DNA from: an uncultured Bacteroidia bacterium
Lineage (GTDB): Bacteria; Bacteroidota; Bacteroidia; Bacteroidales; UBA932
Direction of reading: 5' to 3'
Assembly (NCBI GenBank): GCA_902769525.1
Contig: CACXPG010000009.1
Coordinates: 20,160 to 84,159, forward strand
DNA: 64,000 nucleotides
Below, piece after piece: positions 43,806-53,720 of the stretch. Each line of letters starts with the position of its first letter. The first letter of the stretch is position 1. The notes beneath the pieces are model-generated. The model was not told the DNA's origin. It worked only from the letters and a program-made list of their open reading frames with translations, and did no database searches. Position numbers and translations under genes: made by a program.

Positions 43806-46508
43806 CTACTGTTGTCTCCAACCTGTAATTGTAAGTCTAGAAGAAGAAGTTGCATTTGTCAACTGTGTTAATGTATAGGTATTTGACCTATATGTCCTAT
43901 TAGGTCTTGTTGTTTGATACTGGAAATATACGGTTTCATTATCACTAAATCTTGACAAATCAATATTAAACTGAGGATTAATATATTCATAATCTGGGAA
44001 GAACCAGCTTCCTGTGTTATTTCTATTGACAGTGAAAGTACCTACACTCTGTCCTGTGCTGTTATAGACTGTAATTGATATGTTATATCGGTCTTCATCA
44101 AACTCAAGAACACTTGCAGGAACATTCAATGAAGTCACTGGTGACAAATTAAATGGACCAGCTGGCATATATTGGTTGCCTTCCATAGATGTTACAGCAA
44201 CACTTGACAGGAACTTGGTAGTAACGAAGTTGATGGTCTGGGCCTGTGCTGTGTTATTTGGTGTAAACAGCCACTTGTCGCCTCCAAGAGAAGTGAAGCG
44301 TGTGTCACCAGATGTCGGGGTCAAATTAGACAATGTGAACGTTACAGGTTCAACTGCACCATAAACATAGCTGAATGCAAATGGAACGGTCCTTCCGACT
44401 CCGAATGGAACTGTAGTTATAGTAAATCTTGGGTTGATGTATTCAAGCAAGTTGTCCAGATATGCATCGTTATAGTGAGCAGCACTGATATCGACTCTAT
44501 AGTATCCATCATCTGTTGATGTAAGCAGAGGAATAGATGCGGTAGAACCGGATGTAGAGTACTCATAAGTATTGGTAGCAATCTGAACGAGGCCGCTTCC
44601 TTCTCCAGGTTTCAGGCCAACGAGCTTGAGGACAACCTTCTCAGGAATATCTGTTGCAACCATATTGAAGGAGAATCTTACAGGCATATCTGCTGCAGAC
44701 TGTGAGTAGTTGTCAAACTGCAGGTTGCTGAAGTCCTTAATTGTGTATGTGATGAAGCTGTCGTGAGCAGTATGGAAATACTCATTGGCAACATATACAC
44801 TGCAGTCACTGGACTCCTTGGTAGTCTTGAAGTGAGTTGTAACAGTAACCCAGTCATCAGTTGAAGCTTCCTGAAGAGCCAGATAATCGTCATAGTCCAG
44901 AGTCTTGACAAACTGATAAGTTGCTGTTGTTCCATTTATGATGGATCTGCCAGGGGTAACAGGAAGATTATCATTGTCTGGAGTAATACTATTTGCGCTT
45001 GACTCAATCTGAAGCTGGAGAGGGAAAATAGAACGAGGAAGGTCCTTTGGAATCTTGATAAGGACATCCACCTTCTCTCCCTTGCCCTTGAGAAGATCGT
45101 GAGGGTCGCAGACTACAATCATATCCTGGATGCTCATCAGCTTGTAGGTAACATTTCTGAAGAGCTTTGCCTGAGGATTACCATAAGTACCGGTAACCCT
45201 GATGGTCTGAGTCTTGAGAACATCACCAGGAGCTGTTGAAGTGAAGGAGAGCTGTCTCCATCCCTGACCGTCATCAGAAGTTGCAACTGTTATGGAACCG
45301 TCAATTACAGCGCCTGAAGCACCTGGATCTCCTACTGTCACAGTTACCTGATCATTGGCAGAACGGTCAGAAGAAGCATCAGGAAGGAACTTGAACTTGA
45401 GGGTAACAGTTCCCGCACCCACAAGGGTCTTCTCTGTATATTCAACATAGATACGGGCTACACCATCAGAAACGTCAGTCAGGTTTTCTGCCTTCTGGTC
45501 GGTTGAAACGTCACCGGAACCGGCAGAGTTGGCGGCATCTGTAGGAGTAGCGGAACCAGCCCTGAGAATGCCCTTGATCTTAACGGTATAAACCCAGTTT
45601 CTGTAGATTGCATAATAACCGTCCGCATCCTGAAGTTCAATCCTGTAGTAGTAGTTGAGGCCATCCTTGTATTTACCGTATACAATCAGGAAAGTTGCAT
45701 CCTCGGTAGGGATAGGCCTTTCATACATATAGACAGGATTTGCGGAGAAAGCAGAAGCAGCCGGTATGGTCTTGTCAATCGTTGCAGCGGCAGGAATGTT
45801 GCCAGGATACCAGCTCTTCAGCTGAGTCATGGTAGAATCCTGGTAATTCATTACAAATGCATTGGTCTTCTTGTTGTATGCGGCAATACTGCCCATACTT
45901 GGCTTGTTGACCAAAGCGTAAGAAAGCAGCTGGAAATCGTCTGTCTCGCTCTGAACGACAATCTTGGCAAAGTTTCTTACCAGTGGAATATCCTGGAACT
46001 TGGCTTTGGTCTCGTCAGAAACCACATATTCGCCATTAACCTTGATATAAACACCTTCGTCATCCTGCTTGGCTGTAATACCTTTAGGAAGCTCGATTTT
46101 CTGCCAGTAAGCATCCTGGTTGCCTGAAACGGTCTGGACTGACATCACCTCATCCTCATATTTGAATGGCAAGGTCTGAGGGCCGTTGGCAATGAAATGC
46201 ACCTTCAGGTAACTGTCGCTCAGAGAAAGTCTGACCTTATAGTAATACCTGGTAGAATTCTCGGTAGCCAAATCTATAGGAGTAGCCTGTACATACTCTT
46301 TCAAGTAGCCGGATCCTCCGAATACAGCTACTCTCAGATTCTGGACCTGAGGATCGTCTGCCATAGCCTTGGTATGAGTCTCAGGAAGGTCTACGCCAAA
46401 AATAATGTCTACCTTGTCTGTTGCGTCAGGCTCCTTGGTTACCCTGTCGTTTTTCATACAGGATGTGAAGCCGAGCAAAATCAGGAATATATATATAAGC
46501 TTTTTCAT
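43806..46508 (-). CDS. Large fimbrial lipoprotein, DUF4906-like (tip candidate)
   Basis: 900 residues with lipobox FTSC (Cys17). The N-terminal part after the signal has the fimbrillin-type opening: KVDIIFGVDLPETHTKAMADDPQVQNLRVAVFGGSGYLKEY. The middle and C-terminal parts consist of repeated beta-sandwich-like segments rich in Thr, Ser and Asn, as in DUF4906 proteins at the end of Bacteroidales fimbrial operons. Its size and last position in the unit suggest a tip adhesin or accessory subunit. 10 nt downstream of the 763-residue protein and followed by a terminator. Ligand unknown. Confidence 0.82.
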   Translation of the reverse strand: MKKLIYIFLILLGFTSCMKNDRVTKEPDATDKVDIIFGVDLPETHTKAMADDPQVQNLRVAVFGGSGYLKEYVQATPIDLATENSTRYYYKVRLSLSDSYLKVHFIANGPQTLPFKYEDEVMSVQTVSGNQDAYWQKIELPKGITAKQDDEGVYIKVNGEYVVSDETKAKFQDIPLVRNFAKIVVQSETDDFQLLSYALVNKPSMGSIAAYNKKTNAFVMNYQDSTMTQLKSWYPGNIPAAATIDKTIPAASAFSANPVYMYERPIPTEDATFLIVYGKYKDGLNYYYRIELQDADGYYAIYRNWVYTVKIKGILRAGSATPTDAANSAGSGDVSTDQKAENLTDVSDGVARIYVEYTEKTLVGAGTVTLKFKFLPDASSDRSANDQVTVTVGDPGASGAVIDGSITVATSDDGQGWRQLSFTSTAPGDVLKTQTIRVTGTYGNPQAKLFRNVTYKLMSIQDMIVVCDPHDLLKGKGEKVDVLIKIPKDLPRSIFPLQLQIESSANSITPDNDNLPVTPGRSIINGTTATYQFVKTLDYDDYLALQEASTDDWVTVTTHFKTTKESSDCSVYVANEYFHTAHDSFITYTIKDFSNLQFDNYSQSAADMPVRFSFNMVATDIPEKVVLKLVGLKPGEGSGLVQIATNTYEYSTSGSTASIPLLTSTDDGYYRVDISAAHYNDAYLDNLLEYINPRFTITTVPFGVGRTVPFAFSYVYGAVEPVTFTLSNLTPTSGDTRFTSLGGDKWLFTPNNTAQAQTINFVTTKFLSSVAVTSMEGNQYMPAGPFNLSPVTSLNVPASVLEFDEDRYNISITVYNSTGQSVGTFTVNRNNTGSWFFPDYEYINPQFNIDLSRFSDNETVYFQYQTTRPNRTYRSNTYTLTQLTNATSSSRLTITGWRQQ

Positions 46509-46518
46509 AATCCAAGAA

Positions 46519-48810
46519 TTAATCGGTCATATAACCACTCCAAGTTGTTGGCGTTACAGTGCCATCACCCCAATACCAAACATCATATACGCAACGAGCA
46601 TAAACGCTATAGGTTGTACCGTCTATTCTATACTGATAATTAGCATTAGGAGTAACCCCATTAGCATCTTTAAAATCAAGACCACCTGTTGACTTCATCA
46701 GGAATGATTTTCCACCAGCCCAGTAGCCTGAAGTGCCGGAAGGAGAGAACAGTTCCGGAATCTTTCCCTTGTCAGACAGTGTCATCATATACTGAATCTC
46801 TGCCTGGGTAGGAAGTCTCCACCTTCCTGCAGGATATCCGCTCTCCTGATAAGCAGCGCATCTTTTCGCTGCACCTTCATAAGTCAGAGGAAGAGTCTGT
46901 CCGTAAGAAGAAGCCACCTTGAACACAGGAGCGATAATGTCTTGAGTATTATCAGCGGCAGGCTTGTAATTCGTCAAGTTGTTAAGCCTATAAACCAACG
47001 AACCACTAGTTGTACCTGAAATGCCAGTAGTAACTCTTGGGTCGCCAATTGAATTAGGATAATTATCAGGAAGAACCGTCACGTGAATAGTATAAATATT
47101 CGGGTTGGCATTCGTTCCTGCCGACATTGCCTCAGCTTTGCTCAACAAAACTCCCATATAATCATAAGGTTCGGTTCCTCCATCATCATAAACAGTCCTT
47201 CGACTTGAATTGCTCTGACTCTTGAGGAACGCATCACCGGTTGACTTCAAGGCCTCGATATACATACCAGGATACTGAATAACAGTCAAATCTCTATAAT
47301 AAGTAGCTCCCTCTGCATCTTCGTGCCTTATACGGAAAGTGAACTCGTATGGAGAATAATCAAAATCATCAGTCGTGATATCATTATTAAGAGCATGGTT
47401 AATAACGATGTTATTGTTATCGTCAAGAGTTACCCAACCGGTGGTCTGTGAAGCAGGGAATGTATAGTAATAAGGATCTGTTGATGAACCCGATGTAGCT
47501 TTAAACCTCTGCTGCCTTACAACAAGGTTGGTGATTGTGCACTTGTTGCTGGTAACGTATGGGATTTCAAGATTGGTAACATTGTACATCGTGTGGTTGA
47601 GCTGAGATACTGAAAGGTATCTTGAACCCTTGATGTCAGCCTCGACCGGATCTGCAGAGCCCCAAGGAACTACCCAGTATGTGCCTTCAATGTCAACAGA
47701 AGCATCGTCGATGTCACTACCGAGGATAGCAACGTCCAGGTTGATGTGATACCAGTTGTTGCTTACGAAACCGGTTGCATCGTGAGGAAGGAGTATCCTG
47801 TAGTAGAACTGCTTCTGGATGCTTCCCCAGGAGTGAGGCTTGGTTTCCCAGTCAGGATTGTACTCGTGGTCGTCACCTGCAACTCTTGTCCAAGGGAGGA
47901 TAAGCTTGAGGAACGGTTCCTTAGGATCGGCTGTAGCCCAATTCTGAGGATAAGTGTAGAACGGGAAGGACTTGTGGAACTCTTGATCAACACCGTTGAT
48001 CTTGTGAGTAGCCATCTCGCCGGTAAACGGCCTCTGTGAATACTTGAAATAGTTGTAAGGCTTGGTTACCTCCTGGTCTCCGTTTACAACACCATTGCTG
48101 ACGCCATTCTCAAGATAGATGTACATCTGGTCAAGAATTGGCTGCCATTCCTGGTTGAGAGTATAGGTAGTGCCACCATCAATCAGCTGAACCGGAGCAA
48201 TTGTGCTAGGAACTACATAAGCGTCCAGGGTGATCTTGCAGGCAACTCTGTGTACATCCACAACAGGATTAGCAATCAGAGTGGCCTTGCGGCTGATAAG
48301 CTCAACCTCCTGAACTCCGAACATCACGAACTCTGACTGGTCCTTGCCCTTTCCGTCATCGGTAAGCTGGAGCACCAGCGAAAGAGCCTCAAGGCCTGCC
48401 ACAGTGGTAGCTGCAGGGTGCTCGCCAGGATAGTTTACCAAAACAGCAACCTGGCAAGTGTTAACTGGCCTCGGGAAGAGTATGGTGTTAAGCATACCCT
48501 CGTCGATGCTCACGTTAACTGTATACTGGTTGAGCGCGTTTGGAGAAACTCTGGCGTGGAGAACGGCAGGTTCGTCTGTCTTGCCCTCAGGATAGAAATA
48601 GTAGTCTATCGTCTTGATGATATTCTCATCGTAAGCGTCTTCACCCGGTTTTACTCCGGATATTCCAGCCTTTGTGACAGGATTCATAGTAGCGCACACG
48701 ACATCCATCGATATGCCGCTCCTTTCCTTCGGGCCTGCAGTATTGTCATCTTTGCTGCAAGATGCCAGTGCAAAGACTGATATAGCCAACAGAAATATAT
48801 ACTTTTTCAT
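46519..48810 (-). CDS. Fimbrial lipoprotein with C-terminal lectin-like region (tip candidate)
   Basis: 763 residues, lipobox LASC (Cys18). The N-terminal 300 residues resemble Mfa-like fimbrillins, with TVNVSIDEGMLNTILFPRPVNTCQVAVLVNYPG where that family has its N-terminal sheet. From about residue 640 a distinct module appears: AAKRCAAYQESGYPAGRWRLPTQAEIQYMMTLSDKG, GYWAGGKSFLMK and YSVYARCVYDVWYWGD, matching the DUF1566/FISUMP type C-type-lectin-like fold. The combination suggests a surface adhesin or tip subunit. 6 nt downstream of the third fimbrillin-like gene. Confidence 0.82.
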   Translation of the reverse strand: MKKYIFLLAISVFALASCSKDDNTAGPKERSGISMDVVCATMNPVTKAGISGVKPGEDAYDENIIKTIDYYFYPEGKTDEPAVLHARVSPNALNQYTVNVSIDEGMLNTILFPRPVNTCQVAVLVNYPGEHPAATTVAGLEALSLVLQLTDDGKGKDQSEFVMFGVQEVELISRKATLIANPVVDVHRVACKITLDAYVVPSTIAPVQLIDGGTTYTLNQEWQPILDQMYIYLENGVSNGVVNGDQEVTKPYNYFKYSQRPFTGEMATHKINGVDQEFHKSFPFYTYPQNWATADPKEPFLKLILPWTRVAGDDHEYNPDWETKPHSWGSIQKQFYYRILLPHDATGFVSNNWYHINLDVAILGSDIDDASVDIEGTYWVVPWGSADPVEADIKGSRYLSVSQLNHTMYNVTNLEIPYVTSNKCTITNLVVRQQRFKATSGSSTDPYYYTFPASQTTGWVTLDDNNNIVINHALNNDITTDDFDYSPYEFTFRIRHEDAEGATYYRDLTVIQYPGMYIEALKSTGDAFLKSQSNSSRRTVYDDGGTEPYDYMGVLLSKAEAMSAGTNANPNIYTIHVTVLPDNYPNSIGDPRVTTGISGTTSGSLVYRLNNLTNYKPAADNTQDIIAPVFKVASSYGQTLPLTYEGAAKRCAAYQESGYPAGRWRLPTQAEIQYMMTLSDKGKIPELFSPSGTSGYWAGGKSFLMKSTGGLDFKDANGVTPNANYQYRIDGTTYSVYARCVYDVWYWGDGTVTPTTWSGYMTD

Positions 48811-48816
48811 ATCTTA

Positions 48817-50310
48817 CTAGTTCTTAGGGAGTAATACAATCCAGTCGTCACGGTTGATTTCACTCTGTGCATCAATCTCTCGTCCGCTTGCGGTAACCGT
48901 GAACTTCAGCCTGATCTGCTTGTCTGCAGGTCTTGCAAGACTGAGGTTAGGAGTAACGGTGAGGGTAACCCTTCCGGATTCAGAACCGTTAGGGTCGATA
49001 GTTCCGGAGGTAGGAGATATCGTGAAGTACTCGGTGTCACCGGTCATACCTACCATCCAGGTGCCTCCTACAGGAGCCATGATCGTGAAGGTTCCAACAG
49101 GATTCTTACCGGAAACCACAGTAGCGACATTACCCGTAACACTGCAGGTGGAAGCGTCGAATCTCAGTCCGGTAGGAACCACAACAGTTCCCTCAGAGTA
49201 GTCAACGTCATACTCGTTGTAGTCCCAAGGGAGAACCTTGGTGGTGAGCTGGATGAGCTTGTCTGAGAACTGGATCGTGAAGTGATACTTCTTTCCGGCC
49301 TCCCAAGGCATCTTAGGGAGCTTCATCCTTGTAGCGTGAGACTCCCAGGTTCCTCCAACCAGAAGGTCGTAGGTTACAACTATCAGGGAGTCAGATGAAA
49401 GATGAGTATATCCAGCGTCAATCCTGGACTGGTTAGTCTCGAGGTTTGTAGGAGCTACATCATCTATGCTCTGAGGCCAAAGCAGGAAATAAGACCTCTC
49501 AGTAGGATTCTCCTGCTGGGTAAGAGGGTCATAAAGCTCGTCCTCGTCCAGTTCTATAGAAGAACTCATTGTCGGGAAGAAACTTCCGTCAACTGAAGAA
49601 GTGCCGAGGGTAACCTCTGAAGGAGAAGCGAACGCGATGGTAGCGTTGTTCTTGTTCTTGAGGCCCTCAAATGTTATGCTCTTAAGCCTTACCTTGGTGT
49701 CTGTCTTGCTCTCCACCTCTACGCTCAGTGCGGTGAAAAGATGCTTGAAAGTCAGAGGAACTACGCTGTAGTCCTTTGTGGCGGCATCTCTTGTAACCAT
49801 ATCCGAATAGAGGAAGTCGAACTGGGCGGATGCAGGAGTGAATGTAATGCTTGGAACAGTCATCGTTGTTCCGCTCAGTGTCGGAGTTACAGGATTCGTA
49901 AGGTCAGACTTCTTGTCATAAGTCAAATAACCGAAGAACTTGTGGGTTCCGGTAGCGGTCCAAGGATAAACACCCTCAGAAGCATACTTCCAAACCACGT
50001 TTCCGTCATAGATGATCTCTTCGTCTATATAAGGAGTGTTAGGGTTCCATCCCTCGAAAGTCACTCCTGTATAGCCTGAAAGAAGGTCATACACATGTAT
50101 TTTGCTTCCGTTGGTCTTAAGATCCGCATCATTCAGCATAGCCTTTGTTCCAGGCTTTCCGAATGTAATGTTAGGGAGTTTTGCCGTTGGAGTTTCCGGT
50201 TCCTGCGGAACTACAGGCTCTTCGATTCCTGAACTCTTAGAGCAGGAAGCCAGCAGACCGGCGCTCAGAAGCAAAACTGCAAAAAAGTTATATATACGCA
50301 TATCCTTCAT
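48817..50310 (-). CDS. Fimbrillin-family lipoprotein with extra C-terminal Ig-like domain
   Basis: 497 residues, lipobox LASC (Cys23) from ATG 50310; a second ATG at 50301 is possible. Residues 40-385 carry the fimbrillin fold with FGKPGTKAMLND, FKHLFTALSVEVESKT, FLLWPQ and KKYHFTIQFSDKLIQLTTKVLPW. An additional domain of about 110 residues (LRFDASTCSVTGNVATVV onward) is Ig-like and lacks counterparts in the two smaller fimbrillins. Start lies 3 nt after the stop of the 356-residue fimbrillin. Probably an accessory or adapter subunit. Confidence 0.82.
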   Translation of the reverse strand: MKDMRIYNFFAVLLLSAGLLASCSKSSGIEEPVVPQEPETPTAKLPNITFGKPGTKAMLNDADLKTNGSKIHVYDLLSGYTGVTFEGWNPNTPYIDEEIIYDGNVVWKYASEGVYPWTATGTHKFFGYLTYDKKSDLTNPVTPTLSGTTMTVPSITFTPASAQFDFLYSDMVTRDAATKDYSVVPLTFKHLFTALSVEVESKTDTKVRLKSITFEGLKNKNNATIAFASPSEVTLGTSSVDGSFFPTMSSSIELDEDELYDPLTQQENPTERSYFLLWPQSIDDVAPTNLETNQSRIDAGYTHLSSDSLIVVTYDLLVGGTWESHATRMKLPKMPWEAGKKYHFTIQFSDKLIQLTTKVLPWDYNEYDVDYSEGTVVVPTGLRFDASTCSVTGNVATVVSGKNPVGTFTIMAPVGGTWMVGMTGDTEYFTISPTSGTIDPNGSESGRVTLTVTPNLSLARPADKQIRLKFTVTASGREIDAQSEINRDDWIVLLPKN

Positions 50311-50313
50311 TTT

Positions 50314-51384
50314 TTACTCAACGATAACTATATATTCATCCTCGCCCCAGTCTTCTGCGCTTGCGCTGATCTCGATTGGGTGAAGACCTATATTCAGAGT
50401 GTATACAATCTGGTTGTTTCTATCCCACTTTGCCAGAAGGGACTTCAGAGGGACTGAAACAGTCTCGGTGATGGTCCTGGCAGGAGTTGTGGTGACAATG
50501 CTGTAGGTAATGCTCAGTGCAGCGGCGTCAGAAAGAGTCTGAGGCATCAGAAGCAGTGTCTGGTTTGCCTCGGTGAGAGCTGCAGCCTCAGCAGAAGGGT
50601 CAACTGTAGTGCTTGGAAGAGCGATATCCTTCAGAGTGAGCTCATAATCTGCTGTAGATGTCTCGTCAACAGTCCATGTGGAAGAAGCGGCAGCAACATC
50701 AGGAGCAAGAGTTCCCTTGTTGAACACTCCCTCGATGGTAAGGCCTGTAACCTTTACCGTTGCACCGGAAGGAGCGTCGGTCTTGCCCTTGAAGCGAACC
50801 TGGGTAAGCATGTGGTAGAAATGCAGGTCCACAACATCAGTGCTGGTGTGGGCAGTTCCGGCAGCGCCGTACATCTGGTTGTCAACAACGTCAGCCAGCA
50901 TGAAGTCTACCTGGCTGGCAGGGGTGTCCTGAACAGTAACAGTAAAGTCTGCAAAACCGGTCTTGGTGAGTCCTGCTCCGTTGTGAGGATAATAGGCAAA
51001 GAATGCCAGGCGGTTGCTCTCTTTGGAGTTAGGCCAGTAGCGCATCGGAGAGTAAGGATACTTCTGAGGATTTGAAGCTCCGCCGCCGCTGTAAGTAACG
51101 GCAACGTCTGTCATGAACTTGCCGTAAGTAGAGATGCTCTCCGGATCAAATGTTTCACTTGTTCCAGTGTTGTAAGCATACACGCCGAAAGCCTGTCCGC
51201 TAGGAAGCTCGGTGCCCTGTACAAAGGAAGCGTTTGCCTTTGAGGCAGGACGTGCCGTGTACCCGCTGAATCCTAATGGCTTCTGATATTCAGGCTGGTT
51301 GTCCCCCTTGCTGCAGGAAAGAACAGCCAGGCCCATGAAGCCTACTGTCATCAGCTTGATCATCTGTCTGATTCTTAATCTCAT
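50314..51384 (-). CDS. Fimbrillin paralogue 2
   Basis: 356 residues, lipobox VLSC (Cys24). It is a paralogue of the upstream 357-residue protein: both have YTxRxxSKA after the lipid anchor (here YTARPASKA), then KYPYSPMRYWPNSKESN, a FYHMLTQVRFK helix-strand and a final IVYTLNIGLHPIEISASAEDW. In Mfa/Fim-type fimbriae the segment after the lipid is cleaved at Arg or Lys to free the groove for strand exchange; the R-x-x-S-K region fits that. Separated from the first fimbrillin by 80 nt holding a stable hairpin. Confidence 0.85.
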   Translation of the reverse strand: MRLRIRQMIKLMTVGFMGLAVLSCSKGDNQPEYQKPLGFSGYTARPASKANASFVQGTELPSGQAFGVYAYNTGTSETFDPESISTYGKFMTDVAVTYSGGGASNPQKYPYSPMRYWPNSKESNRLAFFAYYPHNGAGLTKTGFADFTVTVQDTPASQVDFMLADVVDNQMYGAAGTAHTSTDVVDLHFYHMLTQVRFKGKTDAPSGATVKVTGLTIEGVFNKGTLAPDVAAASSTWTVDETSTADYELTLKDIALPSTTVDPSAEAAALTEANQTLLLMPQTLSDAAALSITYSIVTTTPARTITETVSVPLKSLLAKWDRNNQIVYTLNIGLHPIEISASAEDWGEDEYIVIVE

Positions 51385-51410
51385 ATCTTTTAAATCTTAT
51401 ATTTTTCTGG

Positions 51411-51442
51411 AACCCGGAAAGGCGGTCAGGCCCGTCCGGGTT
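51411..51442 (-). other. Hairpin between the two fimbrillin genes
   Basis: AACCCGGA (51411-51418) and TCCGGGTT (51435-51442) form a perfect 8-bp stem with a G+C-rich interior that can pair further. No T tract follows on the minus strand, so it is more likely an attenuator or mRNA 3'-end stabiliser than a full terminator. Confidence 0.6.
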
Positions 51443-51464
51443 AAATTTTGCCTGGTAATAAAAA

Positions 51465-52538
51465 TTACTCAGCAGGGATAGTGATACCTGAAACGGTCTC
51501 AGCGTCCCAGTCAACAACCTCAGCAATGAACTGAATAGGCTTCAGACCAACTGTGAAAGTGTAAACAGTGTTCTGGTTCATGTTCCAAGCAGTGATAGGG
51601 TTCTTGCTAGAGTCAAGAGCAGTGTTGAGAACGATCTCAGCAGTGTTCTCGATCTCAGCGTCAGAACCAGTCTTAACAGTGTAAACAACGGTAACCTTTA
51701 CATTGTCAGACAGAGTCTGAGGAACCATCAGGAATGCGTCATTAGCCTCAGTTCCGGTAGGAACGAAAACTGCGGTGGTGGTCAGAGCCTTAGTTCCATT
51801 GAATACAGTGAACTCAGCTGGAGTTCCCTGAGCAGACCATGCTCCAAATGGAGTAGCAACTGCAGGCTTGAAAGTACCAACTGTGTTAACAGCAGCAACC
51901 TTAATGCTCTTCAGAGTGATAACAGTACCATCAGCTGCATAGTCAGCGTCGGTGTTAACCTTGAACTTAACCATTGAAAGAGCGTGGTGGAACTTCATGT
52001 TAACAACACCCTTCTTTCCGCTGTTGGTAGCGCTGTAAGTCTGGTCCTTTGCAACCTCTGAGAAGAGGAAGTCAACCATGTTTGCAGGGTTAGTCTGAGC
52101 GGTGAAAGTGTAATCACCCCAACCGTTAGCAGGAGCGGTAAGGCCAGTTGCTCCGAAAGGATAAACTGCAAAGAATGAGAGCTTGTTGTTTGCCTCATCG
52201 TTTGGCCAGTACCTCAGTGGGCTGTAGGTGTACTTGGTCTCGTCGTCTTTACCACCACCAGCATAGGTAACCTCAACGTTGTTCATGAACACGTTGTCAA
52301 CGTTAGTTCCGTCAAATGGGTTAGCGCCAGTTGCATAAGCCCAAACACCAAACTTAGTTCCAGCGATCAGCTCGGTAGTACCCTTGCCGATGAAAGAACC
52401 AGCGTCAGCCTTGGAAATAGCACGTCCTGTGTAGCTAGAGAAAGCGATAGCTGCCTCTCTCTGCTCAGGCTGGTCGTTCTTGGAGCAGCTTGCAAAAACC
52501 ATTACAGCTGCTGCAGCCAGTAAGAAAAATTTTTTCAT
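51465..52538 (-). CDS. Fimbrillin paralogue 1, probable major subunit
   Basis: 357 residues, lipobox FASC (Cys18). Fimbrillin features: SYTGRAISKADAGSF just after the anchor, TYSPLRYWPNDEANNKLSFF, MKFHHALSMVKFKV, FLMVPQTL and TVYTFTVGLKPIQFIAEVVDW. Codon choice looks more uniform than in neighbouring genes (many GCA/GTA/GTT and AAC/AAG codons), in line with high expression. It comes right before the intergenic hairpin, which would protect or favour its message. I infer it to be the main shaft subunit. Confidence 0.85.
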   Translation of the reverse strand: MKKFFLLAAAAVMVFASCSKNDQPEQREAAIAFSSYTGRAISKADAGSFIGKGTTELIAGTKFGVWAYATGANPFDGTNVDNVFMNNVEVTYAGGGKDDETKYTYSPLRYWPNDEANNKLSFFAVYPFGATGLTAPANGWGDYTFTAQTNPANMVDFLFSEVAKDQTYSATNSGKKGVVNMKFHHALSMVKFKVNTDADYAADGTVITLKSIKVAAVNTVGTFKPAVATPFGAWSAQGTPAEFTVFNGTKALTTTAVFVPTGTEANDAFLMVPQTLSDNVKVTVVYTVKTGSDAEIENTAEIVLNTALDSSKNPITAWNMNQNTVYTFTVGLKPIQFIAEVVDWDAETVSGITIPAE

Positions 52539-52613
52539 GAAAAATTTTGTTTTAAAAGTGAATAATAAAATGAATTGTTATTTGTTTTCTGTTTAATGAG
52601 TTTCCTCTAAATA

Positions 52614-53720
52614 TTAAATAGGAATCGGAACATCAATTACATCGTCCCAGTCTTCCACGTAGGAAATGAATCCGCCGGCATCTCCACCAGGAGAGTAAGG
52701 AAGGTTGATAGGTCCTACCTCCAGGTCCATCTGCATCCTGATCTTGCCAGGGAAGCTGATCTTGAACTTGTCACCCACGGTGTAAACTTCTTCGGTGATG
52801 GTCTTCAGGTCTTTATGGAGAGCCTGTACGGTAAACACGTTCTTCTGAGGATCTCTTCCAGTAACACTCTTCTCTCCGTTAGGAAGGGCGAATGTGTGGA
52901 TAGTAGTCTCGACATATCCGTCAACTCCGTCCGGGCTGGTTACGTGGATGTCCCACTTCTCCATCAGCTGTGCAACCTCCTTCTGAGAAGTTGTGTTCTT
53001 GGTAAGCAGATATGAGTCTGCCAGGCCTTCCATTGAAGTTCTTACTGAATAAAGAGTAGGAATGTTGTGGAAGTAAATCTTAACGTGAAGTCTTGAAACC
53101 ACGTTGTGTGCAACTGCGGAAATGGTCCTGAGTGCAGGAGCGTCCTTGTCAACAGGAGCGTCATCTGCGGCCTCGCCGTCACCGTCCTTCTTGCCGTGGC
53201 CCTTTCTCCACTTTGCATACTCGTACTCGAAGTTCTTTACCTCATCCTCAGTGATGGTGAATTCATCAGCGATGGCGATACCCAGGTCTTCAGGCTGTGC
53301 GCCCACACCATGAAGTTCATCACCTTCACCTTCCTGGGAAGCAATCACTCCCTTCATGATAGCGTACCACTTGGAAGTAACCTTGGAGATAATGGCCTCT
53401 GCATCATCGTATGAAGACATATCCTTGAAGGTGATACCTCCGAACTCAGTCATTGACTGGTTCATTACGAACAGCTTGTAACGTCCGGCAGAGATGTTCA
53501 GTTCGGTCTGGTCCACATCTGAGGTAGAGAAAGCCTGTCCTGCCTCGCCGTCCTTGAAGAGGAACACGGTCATTCCGGTTGGCTTCTCAGGGAAGTCAGA
53601 CCAGTCTACCTTGAGGATAATCTTGGCCTCTGGTCTGTAGAAATACTCCAGAGGACGCCTCTGGCATCCAATAGCCGCAATCAGTACGACTAGTGAAAGT
53701 ATATACTTAGTTATTCTCAT
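52614..53720 (-). CDS. DUF5119-like lipoprotein, probable fimbrial anchor
   Basis: 368 residues, lipobox AIGC (Cys19), then a short CQRRPLEYFYRPEAKIILKVDW region typical of DUF5119 and of Mfa2/FimB-type anchor proteins. The middle contains an insert of charged residues (WRKGHGKKDGDGEAADDAPVDKDAP). The end, FISYVEDWDDVIDVPIPI, carries the W-containing terminal strand that recurs in the fimbrillins. In P. gingivalis the anchor is encoded right beside the major subunit, as here. Overlaps the preceding gene by 14 nt. Confidence 0.82.
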   Translation of the reverse strand: MRITKYILSLVVLIAAIGCQRRPLEYFYRPEAKIILKVDWSDFPEKPTGMTVFLFKDGEAGQAFSTSDVDQTELNISAGRYKLFVMNQSMTEFGGITFKDMSSYDDAEAIISKVTSKWYAIMKGVIASQEGEGDELHGVGAQPEDLGIAIADEFTITEDEVKNFEYEYAKWRKGHGKKDGDGEAADDAPVDKDAPALRTISAVAHNVVSRLHVKIYFHNIPTLYSVRTSMEGLADSYLLTKNTTSQKEVAQLMEKWDIHVTSPDGVDGYVETTIHTFALPNGEKSVTGRDPQKNVFTVQALHKDLKTITEEVYTVGDKFKISFPGKIRMQMDLEVGPINLPYSPGGDAGGFISYVEDWDDVIDVPIPI

